DNA of 64,000 bases from Kaistella solincola (GTDB lineage Bacteria > Bacteroidota > Bacteroidia > Flavobacteriales > Weeksellaceae): contig NZ_JSYK01000002.1 of assembly GCF_000812875.1 (NCBI RefSeq), forward strand, positions 434,001 to 498,000. The letters are read 5' to 3'. Each line of letters starts with the position of its first letter. The stretch's first letter is position 1. Both the position numbers and the translations under genes were made by a program. Below are positions 34,640 to 43,388 of this stretch, one piece after another. The notes under the pieces are model-generated. The model ran no database searches. It saw only the letters and a list, made by a program, of their open reading frames with translations, and was not told where the DNA came from.

Positions 34640-35083
34640 ATGCGAAAAATACCGCTAATAATTGCAGGCGCTGCGCTTTTGTATTCCTGCGACAAAAATG
34701 CGCCGGCGGCGAAAAATATCGAGCCGCTGAACACGCCACAAAAAGATGCGATGGTCGTCGCTGACACTACATCTGCAAACACAACTTTAAGCGAAAATAC
34801 TGCTGCTACAGCACAGAAACCGACTTTAAATCCGGAACACGGGCAGCCGTATCACCGATGCGACATTCAGGTTGGTGCACCACTGGACAGTGCGCCGCAA
34901 AATGTACAGTCGCTACCGACGCCGGGCAGTATTGCACCTGGCTTTAATACCAGTCCGATTGCACCGGCAGTGTCATCTTCGGCAGCGCCCGTTCAGGTTA
35001 GCGGACCAAAACCGGCTTTCAATCCGGCTCATGGTGAACCGCACCACCGTTGTGATATTCAGGTTGGCGCACCTTTAATTTAA
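34640..35083 (+). CDS. Lipoprotein with two His/Cys motifs (NPxHGxPxHRCDIQVGAPL)
   Basis: The 147-residue protein starts MRKIPLIIAGAALLYSC, with the lipobox Cys17. Two near-identical 23-residue motifs are at 60-82 and 124-146: NPEHGQPYHRCDIQVGAPL and NPAHGEPHHRCDIQVGAPL. They are joined by a Ser/Pro/Ala linker. The conserved H-G-x-P-x-H-R-C cluster could bind a metal. It lies 26 nt after the receptor gene on the same strand, so is probably co-transcribed. I recall the motif in other Bacteroidota proteins of unknown function. It ends with a bidirectional terminator. Confidence 0.75.
   Translation: MRKIPLIIAGAALLYSCDKNAPAAKNIEPLNTPQKDAMVVADTTSANTTLSENTAATAQKPTLNPEHGQPYHRCDIQVGAPLDSAPQNVQSLPTPGSIAPGFNTSPIAPAVSSSAAPVQVSGPKPAFNPAHGEPHHRCDIQVGAPLI
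34817..35077 (+). repeat. Duplicated 69-bp unit within the lipoprotein gene
   Basis: Positions 34817-34885 and 35009-35077 encode the two HRCD motifs; 21 of the 23 encoded positions are identical or similar. Confidence 0.75.
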
Positions 35084-35103
35084 ACATTAAAAGCTAAAAA
35101 CAA

Positions 35104-35132
35104 AAAAATGCAGCAATAAGCTGCATTTTTTT
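35104..35132. terminator. Bidirectional terminator, metal cassette and msrB
   Basis: AAAAATGCAGC pairs perfectly with GCTGCATTTTT around AATAA. Confidence 0.85.
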
Positions 35133-35691
35133 AATTGTTATTTGCTGTTTTCGAGTCGGGAACAAAATCCAGACTTACGGAATTCATACAGAAACGTGTG
35201 CCTGTAGGTGGCGGACCGTCGTTAAAAACGTGTCCTAAATGAGAGTCGCAGCGTTTGCATAAAACTTCGGTTCTTTCCATGCCGTAGCTTGAATCTCTTT
35301 TATAGATGACGCCTTCTTTATCAGCTTCAAAAAAACTTGGCCAGCCACAGGTTGAGGAAAATTTAGAATCTGAGCGGAAAAGATGGTTTCCGCAAACAAC
35401 GCAGTAATATTCACCTAATTCGTCGAACTGGTTATATTTCCCGGTCCCGGGTCTTTCCGTTGCGGCTTCCCGAGCAACTGCGTAAACTTCCGGTGAAAGT
35501 ATTTTTTTCCATTCCGAGTTGGGAACATTCAGTTTGGTGCGGTCGGTGCGGGAATAATAAGGGTTTTCTTTTTGAGTGGTGGAATTTTCCATTGAAATTG
35601 AATTTTTATTCTGTTGAGAAATTTCGGGTTTTTGAACTTGCGAGCACATCTGTAACGACATACAGAAGGCAAAAAAAAGAAAGTATTTCAT
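35131..35691 (-). CDS. msrB: Peptide-methionine (R)-S-oxide reductase, lipoprotein form
   Basis: The 186-residue protein has a lipoprotein-type signal (FCMSLQMC, Cys16) before a full MsrB domain. The zinc cysteines are CVVC and CKRC. SSTCGWPSFF and HLGHVFNDGP are standard, and the catalytic Cys is in RFCMNSVSLDF. Start is ATG 35691, where the signal begins; in-frame codons further upstream would extend across the divergent gene's start. It repairs oxidised methionine in envelope proteins. Convergent with the metal cassette. Confidence 0.92.
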   Translation of the reverse strand: MKYFLFFAFCMSLQMCSQVQKPEISQQNKNSISMENSTTQKENPYYSRTDRTKLNVPNSEWKKILSPEVYAVAREAATERPGTGKYNQFDELGEYYCVVCGNHLFRSDSKFSSTCGWPSFFEADKEGVIYKRDSSYGMERTEVLCKRCDSHLGHVFNDGPPPTGTRFCMNSVSLDFVPDSKTANNN

Positions 35692-35754
35692 AGATTGATA
35701 AACTGATTTTTGTGTAAAATCGTATGAAGTAAAAATTGTAAAACTCAAATTTAG

Positions 35755-35762
35755 TACATTTG
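35755..35762 (+). promoter_or_regulatory. -7 element for the DUF445 gene
   Basis: TACATTTG ends only 5 nt before the ATG; a TTG is at 35736-35738. Confidence 0.45.
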
Positions 35763-35767
35763 AAACA

Positions 35768-37012
35768 ATGAACGATTTTGAAAAAAAAGCGCAACTGCGT
35801 AAGTACAAAATGTTTGCCACCGGGCTTTTCTTACTGATGGCGCTTATTTTCGTCACTACAACAATATTAGCAAAAGAAAATCCGGCGCACTGGATCGGTT
35901 ACCTCAAAGCATTTTCAGAAGCTGCGATGGTCGGCGCTCTGGCAGATTGGTTCGCGGTTACCGCACTTTTCAATTATCCTCTCGGGCTGAAAATTCCGCA
36001 CACCAATCTCATCGAAAACAGCAAAGAGCGCATTGGTGACAATTTGGGAAATTTCGTGGTTGATAATTTTCTTTCGCCACAAAATATCCGGCCTTACATC
36101 CAAAAAATTATGATTTCCCATTTTGTAGGCGAATGGCTTTCCGCTTCTCGAAATCAGGAAAAGCTGATTAAAGAAGTTTCGAACATTGTTCTGGATATTT
36201 TAAATAAACTGGACGACACCGAAGTTGTAAATTTTATTGAAAAGAAAGCCAAAGAAATGACCGACGATGTAAAAATCAACCAAATAATCGGCAACGGACT
36301 GGAATATATTTTAGATAAAAATGACCACCAACGCCTGATAACCAATCTTTCAAAACAAATTAAAGAATATGTTCTGAAAAATCAGCAAATGGTGAAAGAA
36401 CGGGTAAAAAGCGAAAGTTTTTTTCTGGTTCCGAGGTTTGTCGAAGATAATATTGCAGACAAAATCACCGTTGGTCTTTCGAAGTATTTTGAAGAGGTGG
36501 AACATGATGAAAACCACTCTTTACGGCACGAAATTTCTAGCAAATTGTACACTTTTTCAAACGAAGTAAAAACCGAAAACCAATGGGCTGAAGAATTTCG
36601 GAACATTAAAGATGATTTTCTTACATCCGAAAAAATCACGCAATATTCTGCCGATATCTGGAACTCCATTAAAAAATCGCTCAGCAAAGAATTGGAAGAC
36701 GAAAATTCTGCGCTGAAAAATTATGTTCAAAAAAACCTCACAGAACTGGCAAAAAATTTAAAAACCGACGAAAAGTTTCAGAATAAAATCGACCATTGGG
36801 TGCGCGTTACGGCGTATAAATACATTTTAAAAAACACGCATCAAGCCGGAAATCTCATCAGCTCCACAGTTGGTAACTGGCAGGGAAAAGAGTTGAGCGA
36901 AAAACTGGAACTTGAAGTAGGGAAAGATTTACAATTTATCCGAGTGAATGGAACAATTGTCGGTGGTTTGGTGGGCTTGATCATTTATACCGCGACGAAT
37001 TTTTTCCTCTAA
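35768..37012 (+). CDS. DUF445 family membrane protein
   Basis: The 414-residue protein has one N-terminal hydrophobic helix (16-36), the family motif AAMVGALADWFAVTALFNYPLG, long helical regions, and a C-terminal hydrophobic segment GTIVGGLVGLIIYTATNFFL. This fits the YjiN/DUF445 family, whose role is unknown. It is divergent from msrB with short spacing, and convergent with pyrD. Confidence 0.82.
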   Translation: MNDFEKKAQLRKYKMFATGLFLLMALIFVTTTILAKENPAHWIGYLKAFSEAAMVGALADWFAVTALFNYPLGLKIPHTNLIENSKERIGDNLGNFVVDNFLSPQNIRPYIQKIMISHFVGEWLSASRNQEKLIKEVSNIVLDILNKLDDTEVVNFIEKKAKEMTDDVKINQIIGNGLEYILDKNDHQRLITNLSKQIKEYVLKNQQMVKERVKSESFFLVPRFVEDNIADKITVGLSKYFEEVEHDENHSLRHEISSKLYTFSNEVKTENQWAEEFRNIKDDFLTSEKITQYSADIWNSIKKSLSKELEDENSALKNYVQKNLTELAKNLKTDEKFQNKIDHWVRVTAYKYILKNTHQAGNLISSTVGNWQGKELSEKLELEVGKDLQFIRVNGTIVGGLVGLIIYTATNFFL

Positions 37013-37015
37013 AAA

Positions 37016-38023
37016 TTACATTTTTTCCAGAATTTGCTCGTTGATTTTCCGGATGAGTTCCGGACCTTCATAGATAAATCCGGTATAAAGCTGAATTAAA
37101 CTGGCGCCTGCTTCCAGTTTTTCCAGTGCATCTTCCGCTGAATGAATTCCGCCCACCCCAATAATCGGAAATGCTTTTTCACTTTTTTCAGAAAGAAACC
37201 TAATGACTTCGGTGGAACGTTTTGTTAAAGGTTTCCCAGAGAGTCCGCCTGTTTCGCTTTTATTTTCGGACACCAAATTTTCGCGCGAAAGCGTCGTATT
37301 GGTTGCAATTACACCGGCTATTTTGGTATCTTTTACGATATCGATAATTTCTAAAAGTTGATCATCAGAAAGATCGGGCGCGATTTTCAGCAGCATTGGT
37401 TTTGGTTTTTCCTTTTTGGAATTGATTTCCTGTAATGTACCAAGCAGTTTTGTTAAAGGTTCCTTGTCCTGAAGTTCACGAAGGTTGGGTGTGTTTGGCG
37501 AACTTACATTCACCACAAAATAATCCACAACCGGAAACAGTTTTTCAAAACAGATGATATAATCGTTCACCGCGTCTTCATTTGGTGTAATTTTATTTTT
37601 ACCAATATTACCGCCTATAAGCACGTTTTTTTTCGATTTTAACCGAGCGACAGCGGCATCTACTCCACCATTATTAAAACCCATTCGGTTGATAATTGCG
37701 GAATCTTCTTTCAGTCGGAATAATCTTTTCTTCGGATTTCCCTCCTGAGCTTTTGGTGTTAAAGTGCCGATTTCTATAAAACCAAAACCGAGATCTGAAA
37801 GTTCCTGGAACATCTTCGCGTCTTTGTCAAAACCTGCCGCCAAACCGACAGGATTTTTAAATTTCAAACCGAAAACTTCGCGCTCCAGACGTGGATCTTC
37901 GAGTGGTTTTGGCAGAAAAATTTGCGGTAAAAAGCGCAGATTTTTTAGAACTGAAAAAGTAAAATAATGAACTTTTTCGGGATCGAAATTGAAAAGAATC
38001 GGGCGGATAATGCTTTTGTACAT
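37016..38023 (-). CDS. pyrD: Dihydroorotate dehydrogenase, quinone-dependent (class 2)
   Basis: The 335-residue enzyme oxidises dihydroorotate to orotate in pyrimidine synthesis, passing electrons to quinone. The class 2 features are the N-terminal amphipathic helix segment ([21 protein letters not shown]) and the catalytic Ser in [14 protein letters not shown] contacts include LKIAPDLSD and [15 protein letters not shown]. Start set at ATG 38023, the usual MYK start, six codons inside the longest frame. Confidence 0.95.
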   Translation of the reverse strand: MYKSIIRPILFNFDPEKVHYFTFSVLKNLRFLPQIFLPKPLEDPRLEREVFGLKFKNPVGLAAGFDKDAKMFQELSDLGFGFIEIGTLTPKAQEGNPKKRLFRLKEDSAIINRMGFNNGGVDAAVARLKSKKNVLIGGNIGKNKITPNEDAVNDYIICFEKLFPVVDYFVVNVSSPNTPNLRELQDKEPLTKLLGTLQEINSKKEKPKPMLLKIAPDLSDDQLLEIIDIVKDTKIAGVIATNTTLSRENLVSENKSETGGLSGKPLTKRSTEVIRFLSEKSEKAFPIIGVGGIHSAEDALEKLEAGASLIQLYTGFIYEGPELIRKINEQILEKM

Positions 38024-38038
38024 GGAAGAAAAGTTTAG

Positions 38039-38046
38039 CAAATTTA
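38039..38046 (-). promoter_or_regulatory. -7 element for pyrD
   Basis: TAAATTTG on the minus strand, 15 nt before the ATG. Confidence 0.5.
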
Positions 38047-38086
38047 AGGTTTTCTGCGTGCTGCAAAAAACAATTTGTGTGGTTTC

Positions 38087-38119
38087 AAAAATTTGCCTTT
38101 TTTAGCCGGAAAAATTTTT
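38087..38119. repeat. Family-'P' palindrome before the frameshifted gene
   Basis: AAAATTTGCC-TTTTTTAG-CCGGAAAAATTTTT ends at the ATG at 38120, so it forms the 5' region of that gene. Confidence 0.55.
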
Positions 38120-38598
38120 ATGAAGAAAATTCTACTGTTAAGCGCTGTCCTCAGCTTTCAAACCGCTTTTTCACAAGTTTCTATGACCGGAATAAACTAG
38201 AAAAAGACGGACAAACCTACAAAATGTGTAAATCAAATGATGTTTTCAGCAATCCTGAAGCACAGAAAGCCTTCAAAAAAGCAAGAACCAACAACACTGT
38301 AGGACAGATTTTCGCGATCAGCGGCGGCTCTCTTATCGGCATTGGAATAATACCGGCTTTAAGCGGTAAAAAACAGGAAGTAAGAAACGGCGTGGTTTAT
38401 GAAAACCAACCCTCTCGCGGCTGGACGGTAGTCGGAATGGGTGCGGGTTTGGTGGGAATTGGAATTCCGTTTGCGATTGCAGCTAATAAAAATGCCCAAA
38501 AAGCCTTGGAAATTGAAAACGGAGGTTCAACCGCATTTCAACCATATTTCAGATTGGAAACTGCAAGCAACGGCATGGCTTTGAGCTACAACTTCTAA
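38120..38598 (+). pseudogene. Exported protein gene with a 1-nt frameshift near 38180
   Basis: ATG 38120 opens a normal signal peptide (MKKILLLSAVLSFQTAFSQ) in one frame but stops at TAG 38198-38200. The rest of the protein continues in another frame from about 38181: YDRNKLEKDGQTYKM, a glycine-rich pair of hydrophobic helices (SGGSLIGIGI and GMGAGLVGIGIPFAIAA), and FQPYF...NGMALSYNF at the end. Adding one T to the run at 38178-38180 would restore a single frame reading SQVFYDRNKLEK, the kind of junction expected of an intact exported protein. It may be a recent null mutation, a sequencing error or, less likely, a slippage site. An intact frame is about 159 residues. Function unknown. Confidence 0.75.
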
Positions 38599-38670
38599 GA
38601 AAACGAAAAAACATATAAAAGGGCGGAATATTTTTCTGCCCTTTTCTTTTTACCGAAGTTTTTTTATTAA

Positions 38671-38785
38671 CCCAAAAGCCATAGCCTGATTGAAGCGGCA
38701 TCCTTTTGCAGAGCGCAGCGGAGCAAAAGATACAGCGGAAACCTAGCGAAGTGGTTCGGCGTAGCCAAAGCAGGTTCCCGGCTCC
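38671..38785 (+). repeat. REP-like intergenic element (family 'R')
   Basis: CTTTTGC-GAGCAAAAG hairpin with GCGCAGCGGAGC tip (38701-38729), followed by TACAGCGGAAACC and GCAGGTTCCCGG. It sits between the frameshifted gene and glyS. The gap 38599-38830 otherwise contains only the glyS promoter. Confidence 0.5.
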
Positions 38786-38806
38786 TGAAATGAGAATTAA
38801 ATTCCC

Positions 38807-38814
38807 TATTTTTG
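38807..38814 (+). promoter_or_regulatory. -7 element for glyS
   Basis: TATTTTTG, 16 nt before the ATG. Confidence 0.6.
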
Positions 38815-38830
38815 CACAAATTCAAAAAAA

Positions 38831-40372
38831 ATGGCTAAACAGGAGGATGTTTTTAAAAAACTGATTTCCCACGCGAAAGAATATGGCTTTATTTTTCCTT
38901 CAAGTGAGATATATGACGGATTATCAGCAATTTACGACTACGGACAAAATGGTGCAGAGCTGAAAAACAACATCAAACAGTATTGGTGGAAAGCGATGGT
39001 GCAGATGAATGAAAATATTGTGGGAATTGATTCTGCGATTTTCATGCACCCCACGATCTGGAAAGCTTCCGGCCATGTTGACGCCTTTAATGATCCTTTG
39101 ATCGACAATAAAGATTCAAAAAAACGCTTCCGCGCCGATGTTTTGCTGGAAGATTATTGCGCAAAACTGGAAGATAAAGCGAAAAAAGAGATCGAAAAAG
39201 CGGCGAAAAGATTCGGTGACGCCTTTGATAAAAATGAATTTGAAAGCACCAACGGCCGTGTTTTAGAATACCGTGAAAAGCAGAAAACAATTTTGTCGCG
39301 AATGGCAAAATCTTTGGAAAACGAAGACTTGGCCGATGTAAAAGCACTTATTGAAGAGCTGGAAATCGCTGATCCGGACACGGGTTCTAAAAACTGGACC
39401 GATGTTCGTCAATTCAACCTCATGTTTGGAACGAAACTCGGTGCTTCTGCAGACTCGGCGACAGATTTATATTTGAGACCGGAAACGGCGCAGGGAATTT
39501 TTGTGAACTTTTTGAATGTGCAGAAAACTTCGAGACAGAAATTGCCATTTGGAATTGCACAAATTGGGAAAGCTTTTAGAAATGAGATCGTTGCACGACA
39601 GTTTATTTTCCGTATGCGCGAATTTGAGCAGATGGAAATGCAGTTTTTTGTACCGCCGGGAACTGAACTTGGCTTTTATGAGGAATGGAAAGAAAAACGC
39701 TTGAACTGGCATTTGGCCTTAGGTTTGGGCGAGGAAAACTATAAATTTCATGACCACGAAAAATTGGCGCATTATGCGAATGCTGCGGCTGATATTGAAT
39801 TTAAATTCCCGTTTGGTTTCAAAGAACTGGAAGGAATTCACTCGCGAACTGATTTTGATTTAAGCGCTCACGAAAAACATTCCGGCAGAAAACTGCAATA
39901 TTTTGATGCGGAAAGAAATGAAAATTATGTTCCGTATGTCGTAGAAACTTCGGTTGGTTTGGATCGGCTATTTTTGGCGATATTCTCGAGTTGTCTGAAA
40001 GACGAAGTTTTAGAAGACGGCTCAGAACGCACCGTTCTTTCGCTTCCGCCGGCTTTAGCACCGGTAAAAGCCGCGATTTTACCTTTGATGAAAAAAGACG
40101 GTTTGGGCGAATATGGCGAAAAAATCTTCAATGAATTGAAATACGATTTCAACATGATTTACGAAGATAAAGACAGCATCGGGAAACGTTACCGCCGCCA
40201 GGACGCCATCGGTACGCCATTCTGTATTACCATCGACCACGACTCTTTAACCGACAACACGGTGACCTTGCGCGACCGCGACACGATGAAGCAGGAAAGA
40301 GTTGCTGTTGCAGATCTCCGCAGAATTATCGACGAGAAAACGAATTTCAGAAACCTGCTTTCTAAGATTTAA
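38831..40372 (+). CDS. glyS: Glycyl-tRNA synthetase, homodimeric type
   Basis: The 513-residue class II synthetase charges tRNA-Gly. Motif 2 is FRNEIVARQFIFRMREFEQMEM and motif 3 VETSVGLDRLFLAIFSS. The C-terminal anticodon-binding domain includes KRYRRQDAIGTPFCITIDHDS. It is the single-chain type found in Bacteroidota and Archaea, not the E. coli alpha/beta type. Own promoter and terminator. Confidence 0.96.
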   Translation: MAKQEDVFKKLISHAKEYGFIFPSSEIYDGLSAIYDYGQNGAELKNNIKQYWWKAMVQMNENIVGIDSAIFMHPTIWKASGHVDAFNDPLIDNKDSKKRFRADVLLEDYCAKLEDKAKKEIEKAAKRFGDAFDKNEFESTNGRVLEYREKQKTILSRMAKSLENEDLADVKALIEELEIADPDTGSKNWTDVRQFNLMFGTKLGASADSATDLYLRPETAQGIFVNFLNVQKTSRQKLPFGIAQIGKAFRNEIVARQFIFRMREFEQMEMQFFVPPGTELGFYEEWKEKRLNWHLALGLGEENYKFHDHEKLAHYANAAADIEFKFPFGFKELEGIHSRTDFDLSAHEKHSGRKLQYFDAERNENYVPYVVETSVGLDRLFLAIFSSCLKDEVLEDGSERTVLSLPPALAPVKAAILPLMKKDGLGEYGEKIFNELKYDFNMIYEDKDSIGKRYRRQDAIGTPFCITIDHDSLTDNTVTLRDRDTMKQERVAVADLRRIIDEKTNFRNLLSKI

Positions 40373-40387
40373 GCACTTTTATATTTT

Positions 40388-40420
40388 TAAAAAATTTCCG
40401 GTTTTAGGCCGGAATTTTTT
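40388..40420 (+). terminator. Terminator of glyS
   Basis: AAATTTCCGG-TTTTAGG-CCGGAATTT with a T run; its core matches the family-'P' palindromes. Confidence 0.75.
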
Positions 40421-40446
40421 TTATCTAAAAATGCCGATTATAATTC

Positions 40447-40454
40447 TAAATTTG
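40447..40454 (+). promoter_or_regulatory. -7 element for the serine hydrolase gene
   Basis: TAAATTTG, 16 nt before the ATG. Confidence 0.55.
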
Positions 40455-40470
40455 TAAAAAAGGTTAAAAT

Positions 40471-41610
40471 ATGGCGCAAAAAATACTTCAGGGTTTTCTG
40501 GTGGCGGTGGCGGCAGCAATTGCTTTGTCGTACACTTTTGGCTACAGCTATCTTTTCAAAGGAATCCGCGAAACTTATCTGCGCGGCACCACCGGATCTT
40601 CAATCGACGACGGAACGTATTTTCCCTCGCACACCATTGCGAAAGGCGTTCCGATCCCGTGGAAAAAAGATTCAACTTATAACAAAAAGTCTTTACCGAA
40701 AGATTTCGTTGAGGATTTGAAAAATGCAAAAACAGCTTCTTTTTTGGTTATTAAAAACGGAAAATTAGTTCACGAAGAATATTGGGACGGCTACATGCAG
40801 ACTTCGAAAACCAATTCATTTTCGATGGCTAAACCCGTGACCGTAATGCTTGTAGGAAAAGCCATTGAAGAGAAAAAAATTACCGGCTTTAACGCCAAAT
40901 TTTCGGATTTCTTCGAAAATTATAAAAATATAGAGTTTGGTAAAAATTTAACCTTACGAAATCTTGCTGAAATGGAAGCTGGTTTAAATTGGGACGAAAA
41001 TTACAACAATCCTTTTTTGCCAAATGCCAAAGCGTATTACGGCAAATCGCTGGAAGAAGCAGTTTTGCTGCGTGGCTTTAAAGCTGAACCTGGAACGAAG
41101 TTCGAATATCAATCCGGTGCCACACAACTTTTGGGGTTTGCATTGCGAAAGTCATTAAATAAAACTATTGCGGAATATGCTTCAGAAAAATTATGGCAGC
41201 CACTCGGCATGGAGCAAAACGCGGAATGGAATACCGATGATTTCGGAATGGAAAAAACATTTTGCTGCATCAACGCAACGTCGCGCGATTTTGCAAAACT
41301 GGGTCAATTATTTCTGCAGGACGGAATTTTTAATGGTGAACAGATTTTAAATAAAAGTATTATTGAGGAAATGCACATGCCCACGAAATTATCAAATGGC
41401 GCTTACGGAATGGGACTTTGGATTAATAACGATTCGGCAACCAAGCATTATTATTTCCGCGGTTTGTATGGGCAATACATCATCATTATTCCCGAAAAAA
41501 ATATGGTAATTGTGCGCACCGGAATGAACAAAAATGAAAATCTGGACCAAAAAGGCCGGCCGAAAGAAGTGGAAAAATATGTTCACGAAGCCGTTAAAAT
41601 TTTCGATTAA
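40471..41610 (+). CDS. Beta-lactamase-fold serine hydrolase
   Basis: The 379-residue protein has an N-terminal hydrophobic segment (7-30) for export or anchoring. The S-x-x-K motif is Ser118-Met-Ala-Lys121 and the Y-x-S motif is Tyr213-Gln-Ser215. The third motif, usually K-T-G or H-x-G, is not clear (RGLYGQY). Overall it resembles the class C-like serine hydrolases and D-aminopeptidases, so it is more likely an esterase or peptidase than a resistance enzyme. Confidence 0.8.
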   Translation: MAQKILQGFLVAVAAAIALSYTFGYSYLFKGIRETYLRGTTGSSIDDGTYFPSHTIAKGVPIPWKKDSTYNKKSLPKDFVEDLKNAKTASFLVIKNGKLVHEEYWDGYMQTSKTNSFSMAKPVTVMLVGKAIEEKKITGFNAKFSDFFENYKNIEFGKNLTLRNLAEMEAGLNWDENYNNPFLPNAKAYYGKSLEEAVLLRGFKAEPGTKFEYQSGATQLLGFALRKSLNKTIAEYASEKLWQPLGMEQNAEWNTDDFGMEKTFCCINATSRDFAKLGQLFLQDGIFNGEQILNKSIIEEMHMPTKLSNGAYGMGLWINNDSATKHYYFRGLYGQYIIIIPEKNMVIVRTGMNKNENLDQKGRPKEVEKYVHEAVKIFD

Positions 41611-41660
41611 ACTGTTTTTTAGCCGCTCGGATTGTACGAAATATTCAATTAAAAATTGCG

Positions 41661-41668
41661 TAAATTTG
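41661..41668 (+). promoter_or_regulatory. -7 element for sufS
   Basis: TAAATTTG, 20 nt before the ATG. A TTG at 41632 is too far (26 nt). Confidence 0.5.
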
Positions 41669-41688
41669 AAGCATTCTAAATAAGCAAT

Positions 41689-42909
41689 ATGTTCGACATT
41701 GAAAATATACGCGCGCAGTTCCCAATTCTTACGCAAACCGTAAACGGAAAACCTTTGGTTTACCTCGATAACGGCGCAACTTCGCAAAAACCAATTTCGG
41801 TTTTAGATTCCTGGCAGAAATATTACACCGAAATCAACGCTAATGTTCACCGCGGAATACACACTTTGAGCCAACTTGCGACGGAAGAAATGGAAATTGC
41901 CCGTAAAAAGGTGCAAAAATTCATTAATGCTAAAAATGATTTTGAAGTAATTTTCACCAAAGGAACGACTGAAGGTTTGAACCTCATCGCCTACTCGATG
42001 ACGAATTTCATTAAAGAAGATGATGAAATTATCATTTCCTATCTCGAACACCATTCGAATATTGTCCCGTGGCAGCTGCTTTGCGAAAGAACCGGCGCGA
42101 AACTGAAAGTCATACCGATGGATGAAAACGGTGTTCTTCGGCTGGATTTTTTAGAAAATAATTTAAGCGAAAAAACCAAAATTGTTTCTTTTAACCAGGT
42201 TTCAAACGCGCTTGGAGTCATCAACCCGATCGAAAAAATCATCGAAATAACCCGGAAAAATTCCAGCGCGCTGATTGTAATTGATGGTGCGCAGTCCGTG
42301 CCGCATTTTAAAATCGATGTACAGAAAATGGATTGTGATTTTTTTGTTTTCAGCGGTCACAAAATGTACGCGCCGATGGGAACCGGAATTCTTTACGGAA
42401 AAGAGGAGATTTTAAGAAAAATACAGCCTTTTCATGGCGGCGGAGAAATGATTGCCACGTGTACTTTCGAAAAAACAACGTACGCGGATTTGCCTTTTAA
42501 ATTCGAAGCAGGGACACCGAATGTTGGCGGAAATATCGCGCTCGGCGCAGCGGTTGATTTTATGGAAAATATCGGTCACGAAAATATTCAAAAGCACGAA
42601 AATGCTTTGCTGGAATACGCCCAGAAAAAACTGCTTGAAATTGAAGGTTTGAAAATTTATGGTGAAAAGGCGAAACGCACCGGTGTGGTTTCCTTTAACC
42701 TCGAAGGAATTGGTATTGCGTCGGATGTCGGGATGATTCTGGACAAACTTGGTATCGCCGTAAGAACGGGACACCACTGCACGCAACCGATTATGGAATT
42801 TTTCAATATCGCCGGAACGGTCCGCGCGAGTTTCGCGGTTTACAATACCTTCGACGAACTTGATATTTTGGCAGAAGGTGTGCGGAAAGCGCAAAAAATG
42901 CTGGGCTAA
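41689..42909 (+). CDS. sufS: Cysteine desulfurase SufS
   Basis: The 406-residue PLP enzyme removes sulfur from cysteine for Fe-S cluster assembly. PLP lysine is Lys225 in FSGHKMYAP and the persulfide Cys is Cys364 in RTGHHCTQP. Motifs and length are those of SufS (type II desulfurase). It is about 12 kb from sufABCD, and no sufE is adjacent. It ends 2 nt before the convergent bcp. Confidence 0.93.
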   Translation: MFDIENIRAQFPILTQTVNGKPLVYLDNGATSQKPISVLDSWQKYYTEINANVHRGIHTLSQLATEEMEIARKKVQKFINAKNDFEVIFTKGTTEGLNLIAYSMTNFIKEDDEIIISYLEHHSNIVPWQLLCERTGAKLKVIPMDENGVLRLDFLENNLSEKTKIVSFNQVSNALGVINPIEKIIEITRKNSSALIVIDGAQSVPHFKIDVQKMDCDFFVFSGHKMYAPMGTGILYGKEEILRKIQPFHGGGEMIATCTFEKTTYADLPFKFEAGTPNVGGNIALGAAVDFMENIGHENIQKHENALLEYAQKKLLEIEGLKIYGEKAKRTGVVSFNLEGIGIASDVGMILDKLGIAVRTGHHCTQPIMEFFNIAGTVRASFAVYNTFDELDILAEGVRKAQKMLG

Positions 42910-42911
42910 AA

Positions 42912-43364
42912 TCACGTATTTTTCAGGATTTGCTTTGCGGCATTTTTAGTGTTTACTTTTTCGATGACGCGCGTACACACGCCGTTTTCATCAAAAATAA
43001 AAGTGGTGCGCACGATTCCCATGTATTCTTTACCCATGAATTTTTTTAGCTGCCAAACACCGAATTTTTCTAAAATTTCTTTGGATTCATCAGCGATTAA
43101 ATCATATTGAAAACCAAATTTTTCATGAAATTTTTTCTGTGCTGAAACCGAATCTGCGGAAATTCCGAGGAGTTCGTAACCTTCTTTTTTCAGTAACGAA
43201 ATATTGTCATTAAGGTCGCAGGCTTCGGCTGTACAACCCGGCGTATTGGCTTTTGGATAAAAGAATATAACCAGTTTTTTACCGGCAAAAACGGCAGATT
43301 TTACCGTTTTACCATCTTGGTTTACACTTTCGAATTCCGGTAAATGATCGCCTACTTGTAACAT
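42912..43364 (-). CDS. bcp: Thioredoxin-dependent peroxiredoxin (BCP)
   Basis: The 150-residue peroxiredoxin has the peroxidatic Cys44 and resolving Cys49 in NTPGCTAEACD. It reduces peroxides with thioredoxin. Its promoter overlaps that of nth on the other strand (43371-43388). Confidence 0.93.
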   Translation of the reverse strand: MLQVGDHLPEFESVNQDGKTVKSAVFAGKKLVIFFYPKANTPGCTAEACDLNDNISLLKKEGYELLGISADSVSAQKKFHEKFGFQYDLIADESKEILEKFGVWQLKKFMGKEYMGIVRTTFIFDENGVCTRVIEKVNTKNAAKQILKNT

Positions 43365-43370
43365 AATGTT

Positions 43371-43378
43371 TAATTTTG
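43371..43378 (+). promoter_or_regulatory. -7 element for nth
   Basis: TAATTTTG, 18 nt before the ATG at 43397. Only GA separates it from the bcp -7 element at 43381. Confidence 0.5.
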
Positions 43379-43380
43379 AT

Positions 43381-43388
43381 CAAATTTA
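43381..43388 (-). promoter_or_regulatory. -7 element for bcp, overlapping the nth promoter
   Basis: TAAATTTG on the minus strand, 16 nt before the bcp ATG. With the nth element it forms the near-palindrome TAATTTTGATCAAATTTA. Confidence 0.5.

Noticed and set aside
42442-42470. CACGTG inside sufS
   Set aside because: Flanking bases do not match parS or a recognised operator.
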